Positions 31,020-43,300 are shown, counted from the first letter of the stretch. The stretch is DNA of 64,000 nt from Gelatoporia subvermispora B (GCA_000320605.2 KB445792.1:1617581-1681580); one strand, 5' to 3'. Numbers and translations are program-made. Notes: generated from the sequence alone by a model not told the origin.

Positions 31020-33700
31020 GGGACGTTGATGTTTAGCGTTCAAATTCTGCCCGCCTCTTGTTGAGGATGGAGCAAATCATAGCGAGGAAACGAGGTTACA
31101 TAAGCCGGCTACGCTACACAAAAGGTAACTCAGGATACTACTGGTGTCAGGAGCACCTCGCCGACCTGTCATCGATCTGTATCACTACTGGTCCAGTAAA
31201 ACGCGAAGGTGATGGGGGAGATGAATAGGCTTCCGACCGGACGAACGGTGAGGCTGGCGGCGCTCTCGAAGAGTACGATCGTAGCGAGCCCATATCCGTG
31301 CCGCAAGCTGGATGCATGCGGTGTGCCACAAGTGCGTCAGGCGAATCCGCAATCGTTGCGCAGCGGTGGTGTTGAAGAACCCGTCATCAAAGACACTCAC
31401 TCGTGGAAGCGCACCCATATAGAACCGTGACTCGACATGTGGCCATATGTTCGCATTGTCACGAAATAGTGCATCAACAACATCATGGATGACTTCCGTG
31501 ATTGGCAAAGGGGTTTTGGCCTCGGTAAGAAGCCGGGACGTCTCCGTACGGATGTTGTGTAAGGCCTGCGAGCGTAAGTCCTCAAAGTGTGGGCATTCCA
31601 CGAAAAGGTGATGCACAGTCTCATAAGCGACACAAGCAAACGAGCACCGCGGCGAAACGTTCCCGAGGCGACGATAGCAAGTACGCGCAGTATGAAGCTG
31701 CGATGAACGGGCATATAGCTGCACCAGCGCGGAGAACGCAGAAGACGCACGAATGTATGGATGCTCGGGAGGGCTGAGATCGTCGTAGAGGAACCGCGGG
31801 GCTAACACCGTGGACGGCAGGAACCCGTCCATGTCCGTTGTCGATTTTGCAAGCAGATCAGTAAAGAGTGAAGAAATGTTTCCTTCAAAGTAACCAAGGG
31901 TCGGGGAAAATAGAGAGTATTGGTCAAGAGCGAAAGTAGGCACAGGAGCGGGAGGCGGAGGCAGACCGAAGTGTTGGGATGAGGTTGCAAGGTGATCGGC
32001 AGCGTCATTGAGTTGTGCCGCCATGGAGATACTGCCAGTATGGGCCGGCGTATATACCAGAAGTGGTGACTGTGAACGTTGCAGAAGTTTGAGGAGCCAG
32101 CGGTATAGCGAACGCGCGGGCAAAGAGGTCCACGCATAAGGGGGTGGAGAATGTGAGACGGCATCATTAAGCAGTCGGACGGAATTGAGGTGGTCTGTGA
32201 ACAGTACCGGACGAACAGATTCAGATGGGAGCGGAGTATTAGGGTGCAATCGAGCAGCAGATGGATGGGAGTTAAGGTGAGGCAGTGAGGATGAGGAGAC
32301 AAGGGGTCGCGGATATGTATGGTCAGTGTCAGGAAGATGGTTCGGCGCCGTGCACGGGAGAGACAGAGGCACCGGTGACATCTGTAAGATAGCACCAATC
32401 ATCGCGAGTAGCTCGCCATGCAGGATATGGTGGGAAAGTCGGAAGGAAGACAACGAAGTTACGAAGGATACGGGATAAGAGACAACTGCGGAGATGACAG
32501 CTCGAGATTCTAAAATGGACGGAGAAGGTGGCAACATAGATGCATCAGAGGCAGAGGCCACCGTGTTCGCGCCAAGAGATCCACATGGGGAGCACCGTGC
32601 GATGGCGGTAAGGACAAGGGAGGATATAGTTTCACGGTGCGTACGAGGCAACGCAAGCATCCAATCGTCTAACGATTGGAACAAACATTGTGATAGAAGA
32701 GGAATGGAGAGCTGCTGTAGCCAGCATTGTACTGCAGGCCATGCAGTAGAGGCCGAAGTGAAACGCAGAAAGAACGGCACATGGGAATGGGGCCGGAAGT
32801 GGAATTGCAAGGGATCATCTGTAGAAGCAGCCCAAGCTCCGAGGTGGGAAAGGTGTGTAAATCCCGCACGCTCGAGGTTGGATACTGTGGTAGATGACAG
32901 CTGGGGTACGTGCTCGGGTGACGCACGCAAGATATGACGAAGTGCGACATCACCAGTGAAAAGACAGGACTGATCTGTTTGCCGCAGAGAGATAGATACG
33001 AGAGAAAGAGCAGCGTGAGCAGCCAGCCATGCAAAAGGTAGCTTGGCTGTAAAACGCATAAAGGAACGAGGAGAGGAGTTGGAATGGAAGGGAAATTGAC
33101 AGTGATTTATGGCACATGTCCAGTCTGCAAGAGTGATAAGTGCCATTGAGCGATATACCGGTAGGTGGTGGTTGAGATCGCGAGTGAGGCCCGCAACGGA
33201 GAGAGAGTCATTGAGAGTAGAAATAGAGGTAAATGCAAACCCGCGATAGCGTAGAGGCAAGAAGAGCAGACGTGAGTTAAAGTGAAAGGGAAAAGATGTG
33301 TAGGCGTGAATTTTGTGCGCGATGAGCTGATCCAGCTGCTCAGCATGTGCGCGAGAAATAGGCTGGAAGGATAGGTGTGGGCGAATACGGGAGGTGAGGC
33401 ATTGATTGCAAATGCGGCGGAGCGCTGTCAACGGCAAGCGAATTGGCAAAGGAGGAAATTGGAAAGACGAGATAATATCGCAAAGCTTCCGGAATTGAGA
33501 GGCTTCGTCATTAACATGAACGCGCAAGAATTCAAAATGAGTTGTGTTGACGTCGACCCGATTCCAGACGACATCATGATAATCAGGATGGATGGAAGAG
33601 GGCATCATGAGGAGGTTGGGAGGGTCGGGGACGTCTGAACCGATATCACGCCAAGCACGTGACTTTCGAAAGTATCCACACGACGACAATTTGGATTCCT
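31020..33700 (-). mobile_element. 5'-truncated non-LTR retrotransposon (LINE), 3' half of ORF2
   Basis: An 834-codon frame (33689-31185) matches the C-terminal half of fungal LINE ORF2 proteins. The RT thumb/connection comes first (LRRICNQCLTSRIRPHLSFQ and GFAFTSISTLNDS). A divergent RNase H domain follows, with SDAS, HGELLAMIGAI, LFTDHLN and AHTGSISMAAQLNDAADHLA supplying Asp, Glu, Asp and His/Asn/Asp. The end has a zinc knuckle CSFACVAYETVHHLFVECPHF-like pattern (Cys...Cys, His-His, Cys). The endonuclease and the catalytic RT YxDD region are absent, so it is 5'-truncated and cannot move by itself. The frame is undamaged, which suggests recent insertion. Boundaries are approximate: the 5' junction is near 33700 and the 3' end near 31020. 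I could not find a convincing target-site duplication. Confidence 0.82.
31185..33689 (-). pseudogene. Truncated LINE ORF2: RT C-terminus, RNase H, zinc knuckle
   Basis: This is the coding remnant inside the element above. The frame starts at a TTG, not an ATG, and remains open about 40 bases further upstream, so it has lost its true N terminus rather than being a complete gene. Its codons are uninterrupted for 2.5 kb with no introns, unlike every host gene nearby. Expression as a protein is unlikely without a host promoter. Confidence 0.8.
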
Positions 33701-33899
33701 CCTTGCGCCTTCGAAACCGACTTCAGGCCTTAGGGGCGCTCACACCCATCCAACAAATGTGCAAGTCATAGTAGATGAAAAATGTCATGAATTTCAATCA
33801 TTGAAGATACGTGCATGCGTGTCAAGATATACAACAGCGTGGGCAGTGATCTACTCTAATACATCGAGGAACGCACAAATATAAATGCCAAGTCCAGAA

Positions 33900-34951
33900 T
33901 TAAATATCATCCATGCTGAAGTCGATCTCAACCTTCTCTCCTGCTTTGAATGCCGGCAAGCCTGATAGAGGGAGCAGTCAGATCCGCTAAGAAACAGAAA
34001 CTGGTTCAAGTACGTACCTCTGTATGGACAGCTCGAGCAGCGGAACGCATCTCCGAGGTAGCAGTTTCCGCAGCTGCTTGTAGCCTTGGGAGCAGCGGCG
34101 GCAGCGGCAATCAACCGCTCCTTCTCAGTCTGTGACACTTCCATAGTCTGTCCACCCTCCGCACCGTCCAACAGGACGACATTGCTCTGGGCCAGCTCCT
34201 CAGCCTCTAGCTCCGCAAGACCGCAAGTGCAGCCCTTGCAGGCCTTCTTACGGCGGGGAGCATTCCTATTCACGGGCTCACATGGCTCCGGGCGCTGGCG
34301 GTCAGCGTCTGTGAGAAGGTCCTCAGGGTTGATCGGAGGGGTTGCGGGTGAGCTCAGTGTCCAGAGAGCCTTCTTTGATGCCTTGCGGTCAGCGTCACCC
34401 TTACGGCGGAGCGGGAGTGCGGTCTTTATTCCGGTTGAATGTGCAGGCTTCTGGGCAATGATGGTGCCTTCAGCGGGTATCGAGGAGAGAATGGTGAAGC
34501 CGACAAGAGTTAGCTCGGAAGGTAAAGTAGGGAGGGCCGACGCGATGTGCAGAATGTGCAGGGTTCCAAGGGGCTCAAGTCCGGAGAGCACCTGCGACAG
34601 CAGGACAGACATACGCGGGGCCAGAGCCTCGTATTCCGGAGGAGACAAGGCGACATGGACGGAGGAAAAGCTGGAAGGAGTCAACGTCGCAGCTGCCAAT
34701 AGAATTGTATTGGTAAGTCATCCATACGCTTGACGCGCGGATCTCGTACCTCCATCTAACAGTCTGTCAACCATATGTCTCTCGACCCGCCTGGTCTCCT
34801 CCAAAGTAGAGATGATAGATTGATAGCTCCCATCCTGGGCGGTCGCAGGTGAACCGATGGCGAGGGCGGGGCCTTTTACGGGCACAGCAGCGATAACTTT
34901 CTGCTGCTCCTGAGCGGTGGCGGACGGGAGGTAGATCGCGGTGGGGGCCAT
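33900..34951 (-). CDS. DRE2: Fe-S cluster assembly protein Dre2 (anamorsin)
   Basis: Electron-transfer partner of Tah18 in cytosolic Fe-S assembly. Exons 34951-34750, 34692-34018 and 33961-33900 give 312 residues. The N-terminal ~150 residues are the methyltransferase-like domain. The two cluster sites are clear: CKGCTCGLAELEAEE preceded by an upstream Cys (motif A, ~232-250), and the twin CX2C motif CGNCYLGDAFRCSSCPYRG (motif B), followed across the last intron by LPAFKAGEKVEIDFSMDDI. Intron 2 is 56 bp with donor GTACGT. The gene lies just upstream of the LINE insertion; only ~200 bp separate its stop from the element, so its 3' UTR may reach the insertion. Confidence 0.97.
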
Positions 34952-35478
34952 GGTAAGGATTGTGATGCCGGAGGACGCTCCGCTGACCGCTTTTTATGAG
35001 CTGAGATGGAGAAGAAGAGGCCGGAGGAGTGGTGGGGAGCAAGCAAAGTGCGAGCGAAATGTCTAAATTGGAGCGGTCATCTGGAGTCACAGTCTGACAA
35101 ATCCCGATCCCCTCATTTTGTCACGCGATCCCGTTATGGTCACAGATCCGTCACGTAGATACGGCGGTCCGACTCGGAGCGGGCTTTCGCGACCCATGCG
35201 CGAGTCCGTTCCTTGTCTCGCGAATCATCTCGTCATTGACGGCCACGCTCAAGCGCGTTTCGGGCACAAGCACCTACCACGAAGACATTACCGATGTCCA
35301 CTTCGTCTTCCGACGAATGCTCAGCTACGTTGTACATACGACTACTTAGAGCGTAGTGACGCTGAGCCCCGCTTCAAATTAGTGCCCTCGTGCTCACGTC
35401 ACAGGAGTCGGACGTTATATATAAATCGTCTTCTCACATGCCGCTCGAAATGCGAGCGAAGCCTTCTACTTGTTGAGA
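34952..35478. other. Intergenic, promoter of DRE2
   Basis: About 530 bp between two tandem minus-strand genes. No coding exon supported. Confidence 0.6.
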
Positions 35479-36767
35479 TTACAGCTTTCGTACTTGTTCC
35501 CTCGTGTAGCCCATCGTGCCTAGGATTCCTCCTACTTCTCCCTGAGAAAAGTTACGTCCCCATGGTCCTGCTATCGACGAGATCATCCTGTGTTATACAG
35601 CCTGGATTAATGTCGATGACCAAGCATGATCGAGCGCAACTTACGCATCAGGGCCACACACGAGGAAGAGTACTTTCTTGGATTGCTCTTGGTGTGACCG
35701 TCTATCCAATCGGAGTAGTGACCGCCACCAATCACGATTCTCAAGGCCCAGGGAGCGCTCTATAGACGCTCTGCTAATACGACCAACATGAAGGTCTGAG
35801 GACGAGACCGACGGATGACTTGAGCCGTCAAGTTCATCGACACAGAGAGTCATGCTAAATTTCCCCGGAGTCAAGCTCGACGCTTTCATTAATGAATTGA
35901 GCATCTCGGGTGGTGGGAGACTAGCGGGTGTTCTTGACGAGTGGAGCAATGTGAACTTGGCCTTTGGCAAGTTCGAGACTTCTTTGACGATTGTGTTCAG
36001 GAGCTGGTAGAAGGGCGTTATCCCTGTCCCACCGGATATCTGTCGTTTTTAGTCAGCCGTGAAGAATTCTATGACGGTGATGCTGTTCCGAAATGTACCA
36101 TAACTACTTCGTCCCACGTGTCTTCTTTCCATGGCCAGGTATTGATGGGCCCACGAATTTCAATACTGTCTCCTGGGTTCTTGGAGAGTAGCCATCGCCC
36201 AACTTCGCCCTTCGGGTATCGTTTGATCCAGAATTTCATATGGCCATATTCGTCAATGCCTTCGAGTGGTGTATACGGCCTTTCAACTTGGATATCATCG
36301 TCCTTGATGAAGATAGACCATATAGGGGAGAAGGGTGTCTCGCCTCGCGGAGGTATGAGGTGGGGTGGTACGGCCAAGGTGATTAGACGTGTGTTGGGAT
36401 CGGGACATGCTTCAGACGCAATGACTGTCGCTGGCGTGAAGTGTTTTGGAGACAATAGAGCGTCCTCATAGGTAGGAGCAGAACGAGAAGCGTCTGGCCA
36501 GAAGAGATATGCGCCCAGTAACGAACCCGAGGCAAAAAGTCCAAGAGATATAAGAATGTTGGATCTGAGTGTACGCGTCAAGACAGCAGACGATGAGGAA
36601 TACCTAGAGCCCCGTGGGGCGCTATGTAAAGGGTATCCTCGGCTGCACCTTACAAGCTGTGATACCGAGAGCAGATGCGTCCTCGAAGAGACAAGCATAT
36701 GTAAGCGAAGAGTCTTATACAGCACCGTGGGATAAGTTACGGCCTTTGCGGTTGTGGCGTTGAGCAT
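35479..36767 (-). CDS. Mitochondrial FAD/NAD oxidoreductase, CYC2 / cytochrome-b5-reductase type
   Basis: Exons 36767-36099, 36039-35645 and 35587-35479 give 390 residues. The N-terminal ~55 residues are rich in Arg, Ser and Leu without acids (mitochondrial presequence). One membrane helix follows (NILISLGLFASGSLLGAYLF). Next is the FAD-binding FR-type domain with VERPYTPLEG (flavin RxYT motif), then the NAD-binding half with MISGGTGITPFYQLL and CGPDAM. The last exon carries SSIAGPWGRNFSQGEVGGIL and ends QVRKL; it is found only by splicing 35644-35588. Candidates are the yeast Cyc2-like haem/cytochrome c maturation reductase and Mcr1-type b5 reductases. The length and the presequence-plus-anchor layout fit the former slightly better, but this is inference. 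Confidence 0.88.
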
Positions 36768-37121
36768 ATTCGCCCGAACACAGCGCCTATCTGATTTAGC
36801 TCTCCGTGACACGATCTCTTCTGCTATTGATCAGGCTCCCCCGCAGTTGCTTGATTCAATAGCAAACATCTCCCGCTGGCTTGATTGAACCCTGCGGGGG
36901 ACAAAACACTGACGCGGACGATTGACGAGACAGCTGATATGACGTAGACCGTTTCCTTGTCCTGATTTGTGCAGACCACGTGCTGGTTGGACGCAGTCGA
37001 AATCAAGTCCTGGTCCGACTTCTCGCTCGCCAGCCTTTTATTGTACCTTCTTCAGAGACTCGTTTTTCGCCTTCCTCGCGGGTCTCACAATCCTAACTCT
37101 TTTTACGACGTTTACGACACC
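36768..37121. promoter_or_regulatory. Divergent promoter region, CYC2-like gene and C2H2 gene
   Basis: 354 bp between head-to-head starts, so both genes must take their core promoters from here. CACGTG lies at about 36977-36982. No further element could be assigned. Confidence 0.5.
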
Positions 37122-39032
37122 ATGAAACGATCTTACGACTATAGCTTTGTATCTGATTCACTTAGAGACACGACTATTCGACACGCTCATTCACTTCAAC
37201 AACCTATAGCGACGCCGGCGACGCAACCACCTGTTGGCAATTACACGGCGCTCCCACAGAGTTTATACTATACTCCAACATCTACCCAACAGGCTATTCT
37301 ACCCACCTTAGAGTTCCGTGTTCCCCTTCTTGCTACTGCCGTTGGATTTAGCTCCGAGTTCCAATCCAACACGAGTTTAGTCCAGCCGTGTGTGCAGCTG
37401 GGCGATGCTTGGAACTACACCACCTCACAGGCCCATATTTCGCGATCTAGACTGACTGGACTGGGTATCCGCTATGATGGACCACTGGCGATGAACGCGC
37501 CACTTGAGCCGACTGTGGTAACTTCACTCCCGCCAGCCGAAGTCGCCCTACGTAGTACTTCCCTCGAACCTGAAGGGCTTGGGGAAGGCGAGCTCTCTCT
37601 CAAGGATATATGCTACGTGGAATCATCACCAGAGCCCAAAGCTCATGGCTCCGACAATATACTCGATACCGAAGGTCTCCATAATAACGCCTCAACATCT
37701 GCCTCAACCGACTGTGCCTACTCTGAGTGTCCTGCACTGGAATATACCGCCCATTTTCCCTCAGCGTCCTTCTCCTTGTCTTCTCTGTCTTTTGGTAGCA
37801 GCTCCGAGAGCACTTCTGTCGAAGATTTATTTGTGAGCGTCAAGAAACCTCGGCTGGATGCACTGTCCAAGATCTCGTTGTCTCCGATGAATTCCGTCGA
37901 CAACTTGTCCGATATATCCAATCCTCTTGTCGGGCTCTTTGTGGACATCAATATGCGCGAGCTCAAAGCAAACGAGGAACCCTGCGCTATAGGAGTCAAC
38001 CCGCTGGACATCATGGGCGATGTTTACTTGAAGGTCGAGGGGATCGATACTCCAACTCCCAACGACTGCACCGAGCTGCCCCCTGGACTATCTCTGGCAC
38101 CTGTACTTCTCGAGAAATCCACAGACGATGCTTCTGCTACCGAATTTCCTGAAGAGGCTATTTCGGCAATTGTATCTGTGCTGTCTGCTTCCGCTTCCAG
38201 ACAAGATCAGCCGGAGCATGCTACCGCGACATTACCAAACAGAGCGGCGTACGGACCTTCCTCGATGGCCCAGTCCCGAGAATCACTGGTTATTCCTGTG
38301 CTGCCTCTTCAATCGGCCTTGCCCTCTCGATCTGCACTCTACATGAACACCTCGTCCGTGAGCGACTTGAAAAATCCTGCCTTGGGCTCGCACTTGGGAA
38401 TGTCATTGATAAACTCGGACATGCATCATGCTTCCCTTCCCGTTCAGTTGCAGCTGCAATGTCCGTTACCGGCTCCTCTGAAAATCAGTCAACAACAAAG
38501 TCCCATTTTGAATGCACACCTGGGTATCCGTCTCGAGGATCTCCGCGAACGCGCGGAGGAGTTCCGCCGACGCAATCCTGGAGTGGAACTTGATAAGACC
38601 TGGTTACAAGCATACGCAGGTCGACTTTCTGAGCGCGGAGAGCTCCTTGACGATTATAGATGCTATGTCGTCGGCTGCGCACAGCGAAACAAGAGACGGG
38701 ACCATATCCTTGTGCACGTGGGAGCCCATGTCGAGCATAGGCCATTCCAATGCGGATGCTGGTAAGAATGCCCTCTCTCGTACGGTCCAATATGACGTAA
38801 CAATCTCCCTAGTGGAATGCGTTTCTTGCGCAAGAACGAATGCAAGCGGCATGAATCCAGTCACGCTGGCCATAAGCCGTTCTCGTGTCCTATCTGTGCG
38901 CAGTCGTACCAGGACAGGAGTTTCGTTCGTCAAGATCTCCTGAAGCGGCACATGCGAGTTACTCACGGTGTCCAGTCGGACCTCGGAGGCCGCAGGAGGA
39001 GGACGACCAAGGAAGGAGGCTACTGGCCATAG
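37122..39032 (+). CDS. C2H2 zinc-finger transcription factor
   Basis: Exons 37122-38761 and 38813-39032 give 619 residues. The first ~500 residues are Ser/Thr/Pro-rich with no fold visible. A helix (DLRERAEEFRRRNPGVELDK) precedes the fingers. Finger region: CYVVGCAQRNKRRDHILVHV; then CGCCGMRFLRKNECKRHESS, formed across the 51-bp intron; then CPICAQS with VRQDLLKRHMRVTH. The last finger has an unusually long spacer between its Cys pair and first His (YQDRSF is extra). The protein ends in the basic GGRRRRTTKEGG. A role in gene regulation is inferred from the fingers. An in-frame upstream ATG at 36969 would add 51 residues, but it crosses the shared promoter, so 37122 is preferred. Confidence 0.88.
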
Positions 39033-39334
39033 GCGAATCACGAGACAGGATGCGAAGGCAGGTAAGACAGAGGTTACGCAGAGCGTAAGATGGTGCTTGG
39101 ATTTGTGCATGTGCATTGGTCCGGGTATGGTGCCAGCAACGGCATGCGTTACATCATGTATTCAATACAGATGATTCCATCAGGCTGATTTTACGAGAAA
39201 ATATAAACAAAAAATACAGTCCAGATCCATCATAATATAACTAGAGCCCATGGCAGGGATGCGTGAGACTGAATTGATTGGTCAGCCTTTCAAGAATCCA
39301 GAGGAACAGTATGCAAACCTGGAATCACCGATAT

Positions 39335-40023
39335 TCAGCTGAGATTCAGTGTTCTTGGCGTTGACGCTGCGAAAGAGTGTGCACTCCAGTCTTCCTCTGC
39401 TAACATTTCGAGTGGTGCTGGTGTGCCATCTGTGATACAACCAGGCAGTGCTTGCTGGAAGCTAGGCATGCCGGCAGGTAGGGACTGTGTCTTGTTGAAC
39501 CGCCGTGAGATGTTCCTCAGGGGTTTTATCGGTCGAGACGCAGGTTCATCCATGCACATCTCATCATTATCGTCTAATACGTCTTCGTCGTCTAAAATGT
39601 TGTGCTTTCGTTTTCGATCTGATGCTACCACGGTGGGTACTCCGGACTCGAGTACGTCTCGAAGAATGTCTCGAGATGAGCTGAAGGATAATGATTGGGT
39701 GAAGGGCAGCCTTGTCTGCGATGACGAAGAACCTGCCGATGCGGCGCCAGATCTGCGATATCCTTCGGTGACGCCTATCGTGCACCCCGTGTCAACTTGT
39801 GTAACATGGCTACACGATACAACGTACTCTTTCTCACACGAGATCCCGCATTGCGTAGGCGTGCTAGAAGGTCGGGGTCCAAGCTATGGAAACAGACGTC
39901 GAGTCAGTCCGCCCGAGCTACCGCGTTCGCGTTCGCGTTCCGAGGCGGGACGCACCCATTACTATTGCTCGCGTTCGCAGCACTCTGCGAATTGTATAAC
40001 TCGTCCGTGACGCAGCGCTTCAT
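39335..40023 (-). CDS. Ribonucleotide reductase inhibitor-like protein (Spd1/Dif1/Hug1-type motif)
   Basis: A hidden small gene: no long frame shows it. Exons 40023-39956, 39883-39828 and 39774-39335 give 187 residues. Introns are 39955-39884 (GTGCGT...TAG) and 39827-39775 (GTACGT...TAG). The splice across the second intron creates LLARLRNAGSRVRKSVTEGY at ~25-46, which matches the RVRKSV-x-EGY signature of fungal RNR inhibitors as I know it. The rest is Ser-rich and acidic (EDVLDDNDEMCMDE), with RRFNKTQSLP and PGCITDGTPAP further on, consistent with a disordered protein. Such proteins hold down dNTP synthesis by binding RNR or retaining its small subunit in the nucleus, and are destroyed at S phase or after damage (family knowledge). 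An alternative acceptor 12 nt downstream keeps frame but loses SVTE. Three ACGCGT boxes lie just upstream. Confidence 0.66.
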
Positions 40024-40061
40024 ATATGAAGTAGGGTGAGGGTGACGGAAGTTCAGCAGAG

Positions 40062-40241
40062 ACGCGTCTCAGGTAGACTGCTTGATAGCGAGGGTCGCGT
40101 ATTCTGGAGGAACGGTCAGGTGGTCGTGAACGCGTTTCGTTAGGGGGTTTACATAAGCTACCCCGCACTCGCCCTGAGGTGTGCGCGTTCAGTGACCGGT
40201 CGCCATTTCATGCGACCTCCCCTCGTGCACCCACGACGCGT
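40062..40241. promoter_or_regulatory. Cluster of three MCB-like ACGCGT boxes
   Basis: Perfect ACGCGT hexamers at 40062-40067, 40130-40135 and 40236-40241, inside the 293-bp divergent region between the RNR-inhibitor-like gene and NPC1. ACGCGT is the MluI cell-cycle box bound by MBF in yeasts and drives G1/S genes. The hexamer also occurs singly elsewhere in the window (for example 7256, 10443, 12673), so the clustering, not the word, is the evidence. Confidence 0.5.
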
Positions 40242-40316
40242 AGCCTATTGACTCCGATACCTCTGACGACACTTTAACGACCCTGTATTGCCTGATAGAG
40301 AGACTGTAACTTTACT

Positions 40317-43300
40317 ATGGCGACGGCCGAAGTCGTTACCGCCATGAGCGCGCAAGGCGGCGAGGGGCACTGCGCTATGCGTGGATCCTGCGGCTCGAAG
40401 CATTTCTTCGGGAAGCCGCTACCATGCCCTTACAACGGTACTGCCTCTGAAGTATGTATCCAGACAGGGCTTCAGGCGGAAAGTCTAATCACAAGCTATA
40501 GACAGATGTGAACCGTGAACTTTTGTCGTCCCTGTGTGGGGCGGAGTTTCAGGAAGGCCCTACATGTTGCACCACCGACCAGCTAGAAACACTACGAGAC
40601 AACCTCGTCACCGCGGAGAACATCATCTCATCTTGTCCTGCATGCCGCAACAACTTTCGCAAGTTCTGGTGTACCTTCACCTGTTCTCCCGACCAGGCGA
40701 CCTTCCTGAATGTCACCTCGACTCAGATCAGCCGCACAGGACAGGAAGCCGTCAAATCTGTTGATTTCGTCGTATCTGATAAGTTTGGGGAGGGTTTCTA
40801 TGACAGTTGCGCGAACATCAAGTTCGGTGCATCCAACTCATACGCTATGGATTTCATTGGAGGCGGAGCCAAGGATCATCGCGGATTTTTCAAATTCATG
40901 GGTGATGTCAAGGATATGGGCAGTCCATTTCAGATCAACTTCCCCTCTCAATCACCACCGGGTATGAACCCATTCGATGCTACGCCCCGCAACTGCTCAG
41001 ACAACGACTTGGCCAGCCGCTGTACGTGTGTCGACTGCCCGGATATATGCCGAGCCCTTCCAGAAATACCACCCCCGAATGCTCCGCCTACATGTCATGT
41101 AGGGATGGTGTCATGCCTTACATTCGTACTCATACTCGTCTATTCGTTGGCCGCGGCATCGTTCTCGCTCGGTTATATTCTGCAGCTCAGCATCCGCAAA
41201 CGGAGAGAGAAATCTTACGAGCGAGTAGCCCTGTCCGCTGATGCTGCATCTGAAACGCTCGTTTCCCCACGTTCACATTCCCGAGGCCTGATTGGAGCGT
41301 CCTCGTTGGCACAGAACATCGACGGAGAAGATTCCACGGCCACACAATCCGAGTCGCGACATCTCGGTCGAGGAGCATCATTGTTAGATCCTATCGAAAC
41401 GGTCCAGCCACGCCAGTATGCTCTCAACACCATGCTACGCAGAGCCTTCTACCGTCTAGGACTCTTGACCGCAAGCTATCCATGGATGACCTTTGCTACG
41501 GTGTTTACTGTGGTGGGGCTGTTGAATCTTGGATGGCAGAAATTCGAGGTGGAGACAGATCCTGTCCGCCTATGGGTCGCCCCAGACTCGGAGAGCAAAC
41601 TACAGAAGGAGTTCTTTGATGAACACTTTGGCCCGTTCTATCGACCTCAGCAGATCTTCATCACCTCAGTTCCGTCGACGGATTCCGTGGAAACAGGAAG
41701 CAGACCCCCTGTACTTTCCTGGGACAAACTCAAATACTGGGCTGCAGTAGAAGAGGACATTCGATCGTTGCAGTCCATCCCCAATGGCTACACTCTCGAC
41801 GACGTATGCTTCAAACCTGCCGGACCTGACGGTTTCTGCGTCGTGCAGTCCGTCCTCGCGTGGTTCGGCAACGATCTTGAGCAGTACGATGAAGATACCT
41901 GGGCTTCCCATTTACTGTCATGTGCGGAGTCGCCAGTCACCTGCCTCCCAGACTACCAGCAACCGCTTGCTCCTCGATATGTTCTCGGTGCCGTCCCGGA
42001 GCAAGATGGGGAAAAGCAGTATCTGGACGCAGAGGCATTAGTGGTGACTTTTGTCGTTTCCGACTCGCTAGATGCAGAAGTTCAGGCGAGAGCGATGGAG
42101 TGGGAAACGGAACTTCGGGGATATCTGCAACGATTGTCCCAGAGGGCACCTCTGGAAGCGGGTCTAGAGATTGCATTCTCGACTGGCGTCTCGTTAGAGG
42201 AAGAGATCAGCAAGAGCACAAATACGGATGTTAGGATTGTCGTCCTGTCGTATCTGGCCATGTTCTTCTACATCGCCCTAACCTTGGGTCACGGGTCCGT
42301 AGGTCGGGAGGAAAGCCTGGGGACATCATTACGGGAGTGGGCAGTCAACCTACCAAAGCTCTTCACGCGCGCTGGTACATCTTCGTCGACTATGTCCATT
42401 GACTCTCGTACGACACCACGACTATTTCCCCGACTTCCACGCAAGCTCTTCATTGAGTCAAAATTCACGCTCGGCTTGTTCGGCATCTTCCTCGTCATTC
42501 TCTCAATCTCATCGTCCTTCGCTTTCTTCTCCCTTGTGGGAGTGAAGGTGACCCTCATCATAGCTGAGGTCATCCCGTTCCTTGTGTTGGCGGTTGGTGT
42601 AGACAATGTCTTCATCCTTGTGCACGAGCTTGACCGACAGAACCTCCTGCATGGCCCCAACGCTGCCATTGTGACGCAAGGTCTCGACTACGGTTTTACG
42701 ACTCCAATGTCTCCGACACGGTCAAGAATACGCTCGCAGTTCGACTCTGTGCATTCGCATGAGGATTCAGTCGATGCTGCGTCAACTCCATTGTACCTAT
42801 CTCAAGAGGAACGTGTGGCGAGGACTGTGGCGAAGATGGGCCCATCGATCCTTCTGAGTACGATCACAGAAACTATCGCATTTGCTCTGGGTGCATTGGT
42901 GCCCATGCCTGCTGTGCGCAACTTCGCGCTCTACGCCGCTGGAAGTGTGTTGCTCAACGCTATGTTGCAAGTCACTGTGTTCGTAAGCGCATTGGTCATA
43001 GATCTGAAGCGAGTGGAGGTGAGCTTGTCCTCAGCAATATAACTGAGAACATGTTTCTCATTCCAGTTCAGTCGAGCCGTGTCGACTGTTTTCCATGCAT
43101 TAGGATGCCGCCTCGAATTGCACTGCTAGATGAACCCATACCAAATTCTGGCCTTGGAACACTCGCTCGCTTTATTCGCCGCCGTTATGCCCCCTTCATT
43201 CTACGCCCGGTGGTCAAGGGTGTGGTCCTGCTCGTGTTTAGTGGCGTTTTGGTAGCTTCAATCGTTTCCATTCAGCACGTTGAATTGGGCTTCGGTATGT

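Noticed and set aside
31185..33689. Treating the 834-codon frame as a host gene
   Set aside because: No ATG start, no introns, and LINE RNase H plus zinc-knuckle features; it is a retroelement remnant.
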